Source: an uncultured Candidatus Udaeobacter sp.
GTDB lineage: Bacteria; Verrucomicrobiota; Verrucomicrobiia; Chthoniobacterales; UBA10450
Direction of reading: 5' to 3'
NCBI GenBank assembly: GCA_955652715.1
Contig: CATPBS010000031.1
Coordinates: 1-11,651, forward strand
DNA: 11,651 nt
Shown piece after piece: positions 6,273-11,651 of the stretch. The position numbers and the translations under genes are program-made. How positions within the stretch are numbered: position 1 is the first letter of the stretch; every line of letters begins with the position of its first letter. The notes beneath the pieces were generated by a model. It was not told the DNA's origin. It did not search any database and saw nothing but the letters and a program-made list of their open reading frames with translations.

Positions 6273-6830
6273 AAAGGGCTTTTCGTTTCAGGTCCGCACG
6301 TACACCCGGCGCCGGCCTATCCAACAGCGTTGCATCCTCGCGTATGCCGCCCGCCTCGGTCGCGTACCACAACGTGCGCTCAAGGCCACGGCATAGGCGT
6401 GCGCCCTAATTCATCAGCGGTTTCGGGGGCACATCCGGGTGAAGGCATGGTGTCAGGATAGGCGGTATTCGAGACACTAAACATGGTGATTTTTGGTCAA
6501 TGGTTGGGTCCCTAAGCGCGGTGGCGCACAGCCAGCCCCGCGCAGACGTGCGATGCTCCCTAGCTGCGCCACGCAATTCTCGTTGCCCTCCCTCAACGAA
6601 TCAGGCGCACTTTGTTAGCCCGCGCTGCCCAGTTATATCTGGCAGCTCGGGTTTTTTTAATCAGCCGATTGTACTTGCGCCCGCTGCCCGCGCTGGTTTA
6701 CCGCCGCACCGGCACTGGGCGATGTCCGCGCAACCTACCTGCTACCGAAACTCTGCCTCCGCCACCCTTGCGCCGCAAGTGAGAGCGTCAGCGTACAGAC
6801 GTGAACTTGGGGCGCGCCTAACCTTCCTAC
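6273..6830. other. Gene-poor stretch holding an orphan terminator
   Basis: Open frames here are Arg/Pro/Ala/Ser-rich shadows; one of them runs straight through the terminator at 6619-6658. A 10-codon ORF (6483-6515, MVIFGQWLGP) lies about 100 bases before that terminator. I see no confident promoter. Confidence 0.4.
6619..6658 (+). terminator. Strong intrinsic terminator with no assigned gene
   Basis: GCTGCC (6624-6629), one bulged C and AG pair with CT plus GGCAGC (6639-6646) around the loop TTATAT. Beyond one mismatch, CCCG (6619-6622) pairs with CGGG (6648-6651), and seven T follow at once (6652-6658). This is a textbook plus-strand terminator. The nearest recognised gene upstream, the protease, is on the opposite strand and starts at 6272, so the RNA that ends here is unknown. 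Confidence 0.85.
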
Positions 6831-7076
6831 ATGAACACGTACTACCCAGCTCGATGGCGATACGATAGCCGCGCTCTCGATTGGGCGCGACACTTGTTTC
6901 GACTGACGCCCAATCGTGCGAACGATCCGCGGCCTTCGCCAGTACTCATGGAACATCAGGCGCTGGTACCGTTCAACCCTGCATACTTCGCGGAGTCACA
7001 CCCCCGATTGCTCGATTTCGGATGGACTATCTTTGCGGCATTCTGCGTTCTGATCGCCAGGGAGTGGGCGGGGTAA
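6831..7076 (+). CDS. Hypothetical small protein with C-terminal membrane helix
   Basis: An 81-residue frame starting MNTYYPARWRYDSRALDWARH and ending in a hydrophobic helix (LLDFGWTIFAAFCVLIAREWAG). Its composition, with Phe, Tyr, Trp and Asn and few Arg/Pro runs, is more protein-like than other frames nearby, which is the only support. There is no Shine-Dalgarno, no recognised family, and a 10-bp inverted repeat (6878-6916) lies inside it. It may be a remnant or spurious. Confidence 0.25.
   Translation: MNTYYPARWRYDSRALDWARHLFRLTPNRANDPRPSPVLMEHQALVPFNPAYFAESHPRLLDFGWTIFAAFCVLIAREWAG
6878..6916. repeat. 10-bp perfect inverted repeat
   Basis: CGATTGGGCG (6878-6887) and CGCCCAATCG (6907-6916) are separated by 19 bases. 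The same decamer occurs once more at 5304-5313, where it overlaps a GACGCC/GGCGTC hairpin (5299-5315) at the end of the zinc-ribbon gene. Centre-to-centre spacing of 29 bases is close to three helical turns, so an operator is conceivable but unproven. Confidence 0.4.
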
Positions 7077-7441
7077 TCATGAAGGTCTATTCATGAATTT
7101 TCGGCCTGGTCTCATGGGCCACAGAAGGCCCGTTATTCCTTTGACGGAGACTTCGCTCCAAACTGGGATGACGGTCAGCTTGACGAAGCGTGCAGCGGGC
7201 ACGAACGCACGCGAAGAGTGCCGGCCACCACGCGGTATAGACCGCGCGCGCCGGCCGTCATCAGCCTGACAAGGCCCGGCCGCGCAGCGAAAACGCGACA
7301 AGCCTTAGCGTGCGCACCAGAGGGGACGCTGCCCCCGAGTGTCGCGGATGTTTCATGGCTGGGCTCTCACGACACATCCAGTGCCAGCGGTGGTCAACTA
7401 GCCGCCGGCAACGGCCGACAGACAGAAGTGGTAGCAGGGGC
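7077..7441. other. Stretch without a recognisable gene
   Basis: A 58-codon frame (7093-7269, starting MNFRPGLMGHRRPV, with GAAGGT about 6 bases upstream) is the best candidate but matches nothing I know. A GGGCC/GGCCC hairpin (7116-7131) has no T-tract. Otherwise nothing is seen. Confidence 0.35.
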
Positions 7442-7645
7442 GTGCTACGGACTTATTCAATATTCCCCCTTTTCGTTCCAAACCGCGTTCGCGGCCCAGT
7501 TCTGGCCCCGACCCGGTGTGCCAATGGCCACGAATTGACGCCCGACAACCTAGCGCCTGCCGAGCGCGGGACGCGCTGGCGCTGCAGGCAATGCGGAGCA
7601 GAACGTGCCGCTGCTTGGCGCCGCAGGCGCCGGGCAACGGCCTAA
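7442..7645 (+). CDS. Possible small HNH-like zinc protein or its fragment
   Basis: The last 45 or so residues contain CANGHELTPDN and WRCRQCGAERAA with a basic Arg-rich tail. This CxxxH...CxxC arrangement resembles the zinc-binding half of phage-type HNH endonucleases, which often read C-x-x-G-H-...-N-...-CR-x-C. The catalytic HNH core after the second knuckle is missing, so it is either a bare zinc knuckle or a truncated remnant. The start is uncertain: GTG 7442 is taken because AGGGG lies just upstream, giving 67 residues, but the frame is open to 7310 and the first 20 residues look poor. Low confidence. Confidence 0.3.
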   Translation: MLRTYSIFPLFVPNRVRGPVLAPTRCANGHELTPDNLAPAERGTRWRCRQCGAERAAAWRRRRRATA

Positions 7646-7781
7646 GAGATCCGGCAACTCACGGTAGGTGGCATGTATGTCGGCAGCGAATCCGTTTACC
7701 TAGCCGGACACCGCGGCGAGCGTCCCTTCCCGCGCGCGGCCTATTCCTAACATTGAGCGATGCGCTCTGCGCGCGCGTGCG

Positions 7782-8258
7782 TCACTGGCGATCGTAAACT
7801 AGGGTCGTACTCGTCACCTCGCCCGTGGCATTCGTTAATTTGCTGGCAAGCGTCAGCGTTTTGCCGTCCTTGGAAACGGTCCGTTTGGTGGTACCGACGA
7901 TCTTGCCCATGCGCTTCTGCGTCGATTCTATAGTGTGAGCGTCGACGCGCTTCGCGTTCAATGCATCAAAATCGGGCGACCCCGTGACGGGATAGTCTTT
8001 GCCGTCGTACTTGAATGTAGTTGAAACGGAACTTTCCTTGCCGTCGGCGCCCACGCGCTTCCAAGTGAGCACGATGCCATCCGAGGATGCGGCGTACGTG
8101 CGTGTCTCGCTCTTGGGCAGCGTGGGTCCCGTGGACTTCGCAGTGTTAAGTTTCCAGGTTCCGATCACAGGATCCGGCGCGTCCGCTGCGATAGCGGTAC
8201 CTGAAAGCGCCAAAAACGCTCCAAGGGCGAGGGTGCTAAGCTTGAGTTTCATGGTCAT
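7782..8258 (-). CDS. Secreted lipocalin-like protein
   Basis: A 158-residue exported protein. The N-terminus is a clear signal peptide (MTMKLKLSTLALGAFLALSG, cleavage expected after TAIA near residue 24). The mature part opens with DPVIGTWKLNTAKS, the GTWxLN motif of a small lipocalin-like beta-barrel family common in soil proteobacteria and Acidobacteria. Further family-like segments are KSETRTYAASSDGI, FKYDGKDYPVTGSPDFDAL, KRVDAHTIEST and VSKDGKTLTLASK, ending TTLVYDRQ. Length and motif order look complete. Function is unknown; the fold suggests binding of a hydrophobic ligand in the periplasm. Start 8258 (ATG) or 8252 (second ATG, MKLK) are equally possible; no strong Shine-Dalgarno is seen. 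It is monocistronic, and the IS1380-type element begins about 165 bases upstream of it. Confidence 0.85.
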   Translation of the reverse strand: MTMKLKLSTLALGAFLALSGTAIAADAPDPVIGTWKLNTAKSTGPTLPKSETRTYAASSDGIVLTWKRVGADGKESSVSTTFKYDGKDYPVTGSPDFDALNAKRVDAHTIESTQKRMGKIVGTTKRTVSKDGKTLTLASKLTNATGEVTSTTLVYDRQ

Positions 8259-8423
8259 CGTCTGCCCATTTGTGTGCGTATTGGCAATTGTCTATTAGTC
8301 TTCCAGCAAGGCGGCACATTACACATTTGCAAGCTAGAGAACTGGATTAATTCAAGGCCCGAGTTGGACGAGCGTGCGGCATGGTGCGTTTTGCATTTTT
8401 TTCGCTCCCGCGTCGAGACCTAG

Positions 8424-9742
8424 CCCGGATGATGCGCGAACGCGCATGAATCACTGAAAGGCAAAAGCCTCTTTTGTGATAGAAATGGCTTTGCTACAAG
8501 CGTTTCCGTCACTCGAGAGGCTTTTGCATGGGAGACGATATCACACGACAGTCTGTGCTGTTTCCTCGGCTGTTTTCCAAGCCCCTGCGGGCCCAGTTCG
8601 ATGAGCGGCACGGCAGCTCCGATGGCGGGGCGATCCTGCTGAAGGGGTGCGATGCGCAGCTTGATCTGACTCGGCGGCTGGCCTCCTGCTTGATCGATCA
8701 CCGCCAGGAGGGCAAGGTCGAGCACCCGATCCGGGATCTGCTGCGGCAGAGGATCTTTGGGATCGCCTGCGGCTATGCCGCTTGCAACGATGCCGCGCGG
8801 CTCGGATCGGACCCGATCCATAAGCTGCTCATCGACCTGTATCGGATGGGCGAGGCGTTCGCCGAGTGCGTGATCGAGCGACACCGGCGGCGCTTGGGGC
8901 GGCGCTGCAAGAAGCTCACGATCGATCTGGATCCGACCGATGATCCGACCCACGGCGGGCAGCAGCTCACCTTCTTCAACGGACACTACAACAGCTGGTG
9001 TTACCTGCCGGTGGCTGCCTTCGTCACCTTCAACGGTGAGCCTGAACAGTATCTCCTGTCCTACGTGCTGCGGCCCGGCAATGCGCCGGCCAAGCGCGGG
9101 GCGATCGGGATCGTGCGCCGCCTGCTCGTGCGGTTGCGCGCGGCCTTTCCCCGGGCCCGCGTACTGGTGCGGCTCGATGGGGGCTTTGCAGCCGGCGAGA
9201 TCTTCGACTTCCTGGAAGCCGCAGGCTGTGACTACATCGTGGCGATGGCCAAAAACAAGCGTCTGGCGCGCCGGGCTCAACGCCTCATGGGCACCGCCCG
9301 ACGCCTCTCCAGGCGTACGGGCAAGACCGCTCACGTGTATGGCCAAACCCTTTACGCGGCCCGGCGCTGGAGCAGCAAGCGCCGGGTCATCATCAAGGCC
9401 GAGGTCGTGCGCCATCCGGGGCGGGAGCCGAAGATGAACCCGCGCTTCGTCGTCACCAATCTCAAGGGGCCGCCCCGGCGGCTGTACGAGAAGGTCTACT
9501 GCGCCCGCGCCCACATCGAGAATCGGATCAAGGAGCTGCATCACGGGCTTGAGATCGACCGCACCAGCTGCCCGCGCTTCCTCGCCAATCAGTTCCGGGT
9601 ACTGCTGACCGCCGCCGCTTACGTGTTGATGCAGGAGCTGCGGCGCCGCGCCGCGGGCACCAGTCTCGCTCGCGCGCAGGTATCGACCCTGCGCGAGCGG
9701 CTCTTGAAGCTCGGCGTTCGTATCGAGCGCTCGGTGCGACGC
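8424..9742 (+). mobile_element. IS1380-family insertion sequence, right end missing
   Basis: The left end is taken at CCCGGATGATGCGCG (8424-8438), a terminal repeat of IS1380 type as I remember it, followed by a short palindrome ATGCGCG-AA-CGCGCAT (8432-8447). The transposase follows. Similarity to IS1380 transposases stops near 9742, where the DNA passes directly into a TPR gene fragment; the last 25-30 codons and the right terminal repeat are absent. No target duplication can therefore be identified, and the element is not expected to move on its own. Confidence 0.75.
8461..8527 (+). promoter_or_regulatory. 12-bp inverted-repeat leader occluding the transposase start
   Basis: GCAAAAGCCTCT (8461-8472) is the exact inverted repeat of AGAGGCTTTTGC (8516-8527), which holds the GAGAGG ribosome-binding site and ends right against ATG 8528. 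In an RNA reading in from outside, this stem would hide the start. A second, mutually exclusive hairpin exists in the left arm: ATCAC...GTGAT (8450-8454, 8476-8480) around AGGC-AAAA-GCCT. Similar occlusion is known for other insertion sequences (IS10, IS50); for this one it is inference. Confidence 0.55.
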
Positions 9743-9865
9743 ACGGTGAATATGCCTACGCGACGCTTGGTGTTTCGTATTACCTGGCCGGTCAGATGCC
9801 CGCAGCCCTGGCTGCGTGCAATATGCGACCGGACTATGTTCGGAGCCTGGTCTCGAAAGCGATGA
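8528..9865 (+). pseudogene. IS1380-family transposase, internally deleted and 3'-truncated
   Basis: DDE transposase. FDERHGSSDGGAILLKG near residues 24-40 and GIACGY-AACNDAARL at 78-92 are family hallmarks. The catalytic acids appear present: Asp in TIDLDPTDDPTHG (131-143), Asp217 in VRLDGGFA and Glu331 in ARAHIENRIKEL. Two defects are seen. The usual ASQPTLSRFEN segment between GSDPIHKLL and IDLYRMGEA (about residue 101) is missing, an in-frame loss of roughly 25-35 residues judged from memory of the family. Genuine sequence also ends near Arg405 (LLKLGVRIERSVRR); the remaining 40 residues are read out of frame from a TPR gene. Start ATG 8528 has GAGAGG 7 bases upstream. Probably inactive. 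The long antisense frame over it (8420-9544) is a codon shadow. Confidence 0.85.
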
Positions 9866-10128
9866 TCTACGCGAAGCTGCGGCGGCAGGGAGATGCCCGT
9901 GCAGCCATGGCAGCGGTCATGGCGGGGGCGGGCGACGGAGCCGCGTACCAGTACGCCCAGATTTATGCGCAGTGGAACGACCTCAAGAGTGCGCTGGACT
10001 GGCTTGATAAGGCCAGGCAGCTGGGCGACCCGGGGCTGATCTTCCTGCGCACGGATGCACTGCTTGACCCTTTGCGCAGGGAGCCGCGCTTCCAGGCCAT
10101 CGAGAAGGCGCTGAAATTTCCGAACTAA
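9745..10128 (+). pseudogene. C-terminal fragment of a TPR protein (TIR-TPR type)
   Basis: The frame reads GEYAYATLGVSYYLAGQMPA from 9745 directly after the transposase junction and is intact to TAA at 10128, about 127 residues. It contains two to three TPR-like helix pairs (AYATLGVSYYLAGQ, YVRSLVSKAMIYAKLRRQGD, AAYQYAQIYAQWNDLKSALDW). It ends with the motif DPGLIFLRTDALLDPLRREP followed by RFQAIEKALKFPN. I recognise this tail from large bacterial signalling proteins that carry a TIR or winged-helix domain first and TPRs last. The N-terminal part has been lost to the IS junction. ATG 9796 is internal. It supports the idea that the TIR fragment 200 bases downstream comes from the same family, though in the wrong order to be one gene. 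Confidence 0.7.
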
Positions 10129-10324
10129 CTGCCGTCGGACGATGGAATGCCGTAACGCGGACGGCGCCCCGGTCCGACTCTATCTTCTACCGGCCGGCCG
10201 AAACGTGCCCCAGACAGCCGTTAGCTGCTCCCGAGAGCGGACAGTCAAAGTTCGGCTTAAGCTGACGCGGTCGGCGGCACTCCCTTGATGGTCCCCCGAG
10301 CCAAGCCTGGGGAGCGACGCCTCG
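10129..10324. other. Spacer between TPR and TIR fragments
   Basis: No gene is seen. It contains the palindrome CCGGCCGG (10191-10198) and a TCCCC/GGGGA inverted repeat just before the TIR start (about 10292-10315). It may carry the native promoter of the TIR gene. Confidence 0.35.
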
Positions 10325-10489
10325 ATGACCGAGCCCGGTACGGTCGTATTTCTGAGCTACGCCTCGCAGGATGCCGAGGCGGCGCGACGCATTTGCGAGG
10401 CGCTGCGGGCGGGCGGCATCGAAGTCTGGTTCGATCAGAGCGAGCTGCACGGTGGGGATGGCTCCCGGCTCAGCCGGCTTCGCGAGTGA
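10325..10489 (+). pseudogene. N-terminal fragment of a TIR-domain protein
   Basis: From ATG 10325 the protein begins MTEPGTVVFLSYASQDAEAA, then ARRICEALRAGGIEVWFDQS and ELHGGDG: strand A, the BB-loop region and the WFD motif of a bacterial TIR domain. TIR identity breaks off at about 10450-10460, where the frame runs a few more codons into foreign sequence and stops at TGA 10487. Only about 43 of 130-150 TIR residues remain; the Glu-containing catalytic helix of TIR NADases is absent, so no activity is expected. GGAG lies about 10 bases before the ATG, so the native 5' end is kept. Full-length relatives of this start usually continue into TPR repeats. Confidence 0.75.
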
Positions 10490-10673
10490 AATGATTTGCG
10501 GGGGCGCAATCTTATTGGTGATTTCGCTGTTAATGGGGGAACGCTTTACCTGGCCGCCGCAACCGTTGGCGGGTGTCGCATGGACGTATTTGGTGGTCTT
10601 CGGGTCGCTCATAGCGTTTACTGCCTACATGACCCTCTTAGCACGCACTCGGGTTACGCTGGCGACGAGTTGA
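10455..10673 (+). pseudogene. Internal fragment of an EamA-type transporter
   Basis: In a frame different from the TIR fragment, the sequence reads GSAGFASEMICGGAILLVIS, LLMGERFTWPP, and then LAGVAWTYLVVFGSLIAFTA with YMTLLARTRVTLATS before TGA at 10671. These are two membrane helices and the FGS-(L/I)-AF-x-AY motif of the second EamA (drug/metabolite transporter, YedA-like) repeat. Relatives have about 300 residues and ten helices; here both the N-terminal part and the sequence after LATS (usually YA-x-VNP) are lost. An ATG at 10458 with a G-rich upstream could in principle express a 71-residue piece. The join to the TIR fragment at about 10450-10460 lacks any visible repeat. Confidence 0.7.
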
Positions 10674-10731
10674 CGTAGCCTCTAGATGGCCGCGTGGCGC
10701 GGCAGTCGACCAGCACCCTCGCAGGACGGGC

Positions 10732-11217
10732 ATGGTGTCTCCGGCAAAACTGGGCGTGCTATTCGGATGCCTGGTTGCGACTGGCAGCACTGTGGCGGCG
10801 CCGCCACGCGCGGGTCACCCGCTCCTGGGTATATGGCGGCTTGCCCTTCCCGAACGCCCCTGTCGCGAGACCGTCGAATTCCGGCCCGATGGCACCAGTT
10901 ACTCCGTCAGCGCGCGCCAGCGCGCGAGCGGTATCTACGAGGTGTCCGACCGGGCCCTCGCGAACGGACGTTACGTTCTTACCGCGTCGATCACCAGCAT
11001 CAACGCTCACCCGGACTGCTTCGGTGACACGGCGCCGGTCGGCGTCGTAGTAACCAGTTACCTGCAACTGTATCCCGGTCACCGTCTCTTCTTCTGTCCA
11101 AGCTCGACCTCGACCGATTGCTATGGGCCATACGTGCCAGTTGCCGGTAGGCCTCCCAACACGCACAGGGAGGAGCCGATGCCTGCTCTGGCTCCGCCAA
11201 CTGACCTTATAGAATAG
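10732..11217 (+). CDS. Small secreted cysteine-containing protein, lipocalin-like
   Basis: A 161-residue exported protein. ATG 10732 has AGGA 5 bases upstream and begins a signal peptide (MVSPAKLGVLFGCLVATGST, then VAAPPRAG). The mature protein opens with HPLLGIWRLALPERPCRETV followed by EFRPDGTSYSVS, a GxW start and FRPDG turn typical of small secreted beta-barrels. Four mature cysteines (PERPC, HPDCFG, FFCPSS, TDCYGPY) suggest two disulfides and a periplasmic location. Family recognition is from the motif pattern only; function unknown. A low-complexity Pro-rich tail (RPPNTHREEPMPALAPP) ends the protein. It is intact although flanked on both sides by broken genes. Confidence 0.7.
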   Translation: MVSPAKLGVLFGCLVATGSTVAAPPRAGHPLLGIWRLALPERPCRETVEFRPDGTSYSVSARQRASGIYEVSDRALANGRYVLTASITSINAHPDCFGDTAPVGVVVTSYLQLYPGHRLFFCPSSTSTDCYGPYVPVAGRPPNTHREEPMPALAPPTDLIE

Positions 11218-11296
11218 AAGACCAGATTTCGCAGGAAGTTGGCAGCAAACAATCAGAGCTCGCCGAACACGATCCCTTCTTAGCATCCGCAGATCG

Positions 11297-11497
11297 CGCC
11301 GCGAAAGGTTTACCGAGTCACAGATCGTCGCGATCCTAAAGGAAGGGGAAGCCGGCCTCGCATTGAGCGAGCTGACGAGGAAGCACGGGATCAGCCGTGC
11401 GACCTACTTCAACTGGCGAGCGAAGTACGGCAGGGTGAGCGTGTCCATGGCAAATTGCAATTCTGCCGTAGTTGACCGGATTGTCACAGACTTGTGA
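11297..11497 (+). pseudogene. IS3-type transposase OrfA fragment
   Basis: The frame reads RRERFTESQIVAILKEGEAG, LALSELTRKHGISRATYFNW, RAKYGRVSVS: a helix-turn-helix of the HTH_Tnp_1 kind, as in OrfA of IS3-family elements. No ATG lies before it and the first codons seem replaced. After VSVS (about 11447) the sequence no longer follows OrfA (no leucine-zipper segment) and stops at TGA 11495. No OrfB follows. It is therefore a remnant of about 50 codons, cut at both ends. Confidence 0.7.
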
Positions 11498-11515
11498 AGT
11501 CATCAGGACACGTTC

Positions 11516-11651
11516 ATGTTCTCGGGCATGCGGGAGTGGTTGATTCTTGTTGCTCACCTGATCGTGACGGTCATAAAGGTCGCCGCACCCGGCGGTGCCC
11601 GGTCTGTAGTGGCCGAATCGCTCATCCTCAAGCATCAGCTGCTGATTGTGA
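11516..11651 (+). CDS. N-terminus of a transposase/integrase, cut by the window end
   Basis: From ATG 11516, with AGGA about 8 bases upstream, the frame reads MFSGMREWLILVAHLIVTVI, KVAAPGGARSVVAESLILKH, QLLIV and runs off the window. This start (MREW-LL-AHL, GGAR-VVAE-L-LK-QLL) is one I know from integrase-core (rve) transposases found in many proteobacteria, in which a DDE domain follows. A second in-frame ATG at 11528 gives the more common MREW start. Whether the gene is complete cannot be judged from this window. Confidence 0.6.
   Translation, partial: MFSGMREWLILVAHLIVTVIKVAAPGGARSVVAESLILKHQLLIV

Noticed and set aside
6500..6868. 122-codon plus-strand frame (MVGSLSAVAHSQPRADV...).
   Set aside because: It runs through the strong terminator at 6619-6658, has no ribosome-binding site and a random Ser/Arg/Pro/Ala-rich composition.
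8420..9544. 374-codon antisense open frame over the transposase.
   Set aside because: Composition is a typical GC-rich codon shadow (Pro/Arg/Gly/Asp); the opposite strand has clear IS1380 transposase motifs.
10759..11286. 175-codon minus frame opposite the small secreted protein.
   Set aside because: Shadow composition; the plus strand has a ribosome-binding site, signal peptide and patterned cysteines.

Overview
The window reads like high-GC proteobacterial DNA, most likely a soil or freshwater gammaproteobacterium of the Xanthomonadales/Nevskiales/Steroidobacter type. That placement is inferred from protein families remembered from such genomes (small secreted lipocalin-like proteins, a C4 zinc-ribbon protein, TIR-TPR genes, an IS1380-type transposase) and is tentative. 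No rRNA, tRNA, CRISPR array, phage module or core housekeeping operon is visible. It looks like accessory or decaying chromosome: few intact genes, many gene fragments and long gene-poor spacers.

Left part (1-2960). A secreted EF-hand protein is followed by strong hairpins. Next comes a sortilin/VPS10-like beta-propeller gene broken by three frameshifts and one TGA in place of a probable Trp codon, yet its intrinsic terminator is intact. Eight bases after that terminator's T-tract starts a small lipoprotein-like gene with a carboxypeptidase-regulatory-like fold, itself frameshifted at a C5A4 run.

Minus-strand cluster (2957-4497). A 40-codon ORF with a good Shine-Dalgarno overlaps by one base (TAGTG) the start of a GGDEF diguanylate cyclase with intact active site and I-site. 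It is followed by a 57-residue glycine-rich membrane protein and a single-pass proline-rich membrane protein. These probably form one transcription unit and are the most coherent functional group here.

Middle (4498-8258). A C4 zinc-ribbon protein (+) converges on a trypsin-like serine protease (-) that has a full His/Asp/Ser triad and no signal peptide. A gene-poor stretch follows. It contains a strong plus-strand intrinsic terminator that serves no recognisable gene (a candidate small RNA or attenuator), a weak membrane ORF and a possible HNH-like zinc ORF. A secreted lipocalin-like protein on the minus strand closes this part.

Right part (8424-11651). This is a chain of remnants: an IS1380-family element with an inverted-repeat leader but no right end, fused to the C-terminus of a TPR protein; then the N-terminus of a TIR protein, cut off and joined to a fragment of an EamA transporter; then an intact small secreted protein; then an IS3-type OrfA fragment and the start of a second transposase/integrase that runs off the window. 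I do not see an intact undescribed system. The best leads are the orphan terminator, the coupled mini-ORF/diguanylate-cyclase unit, the IS leader structure and the permuted TIR/TPR fragments.
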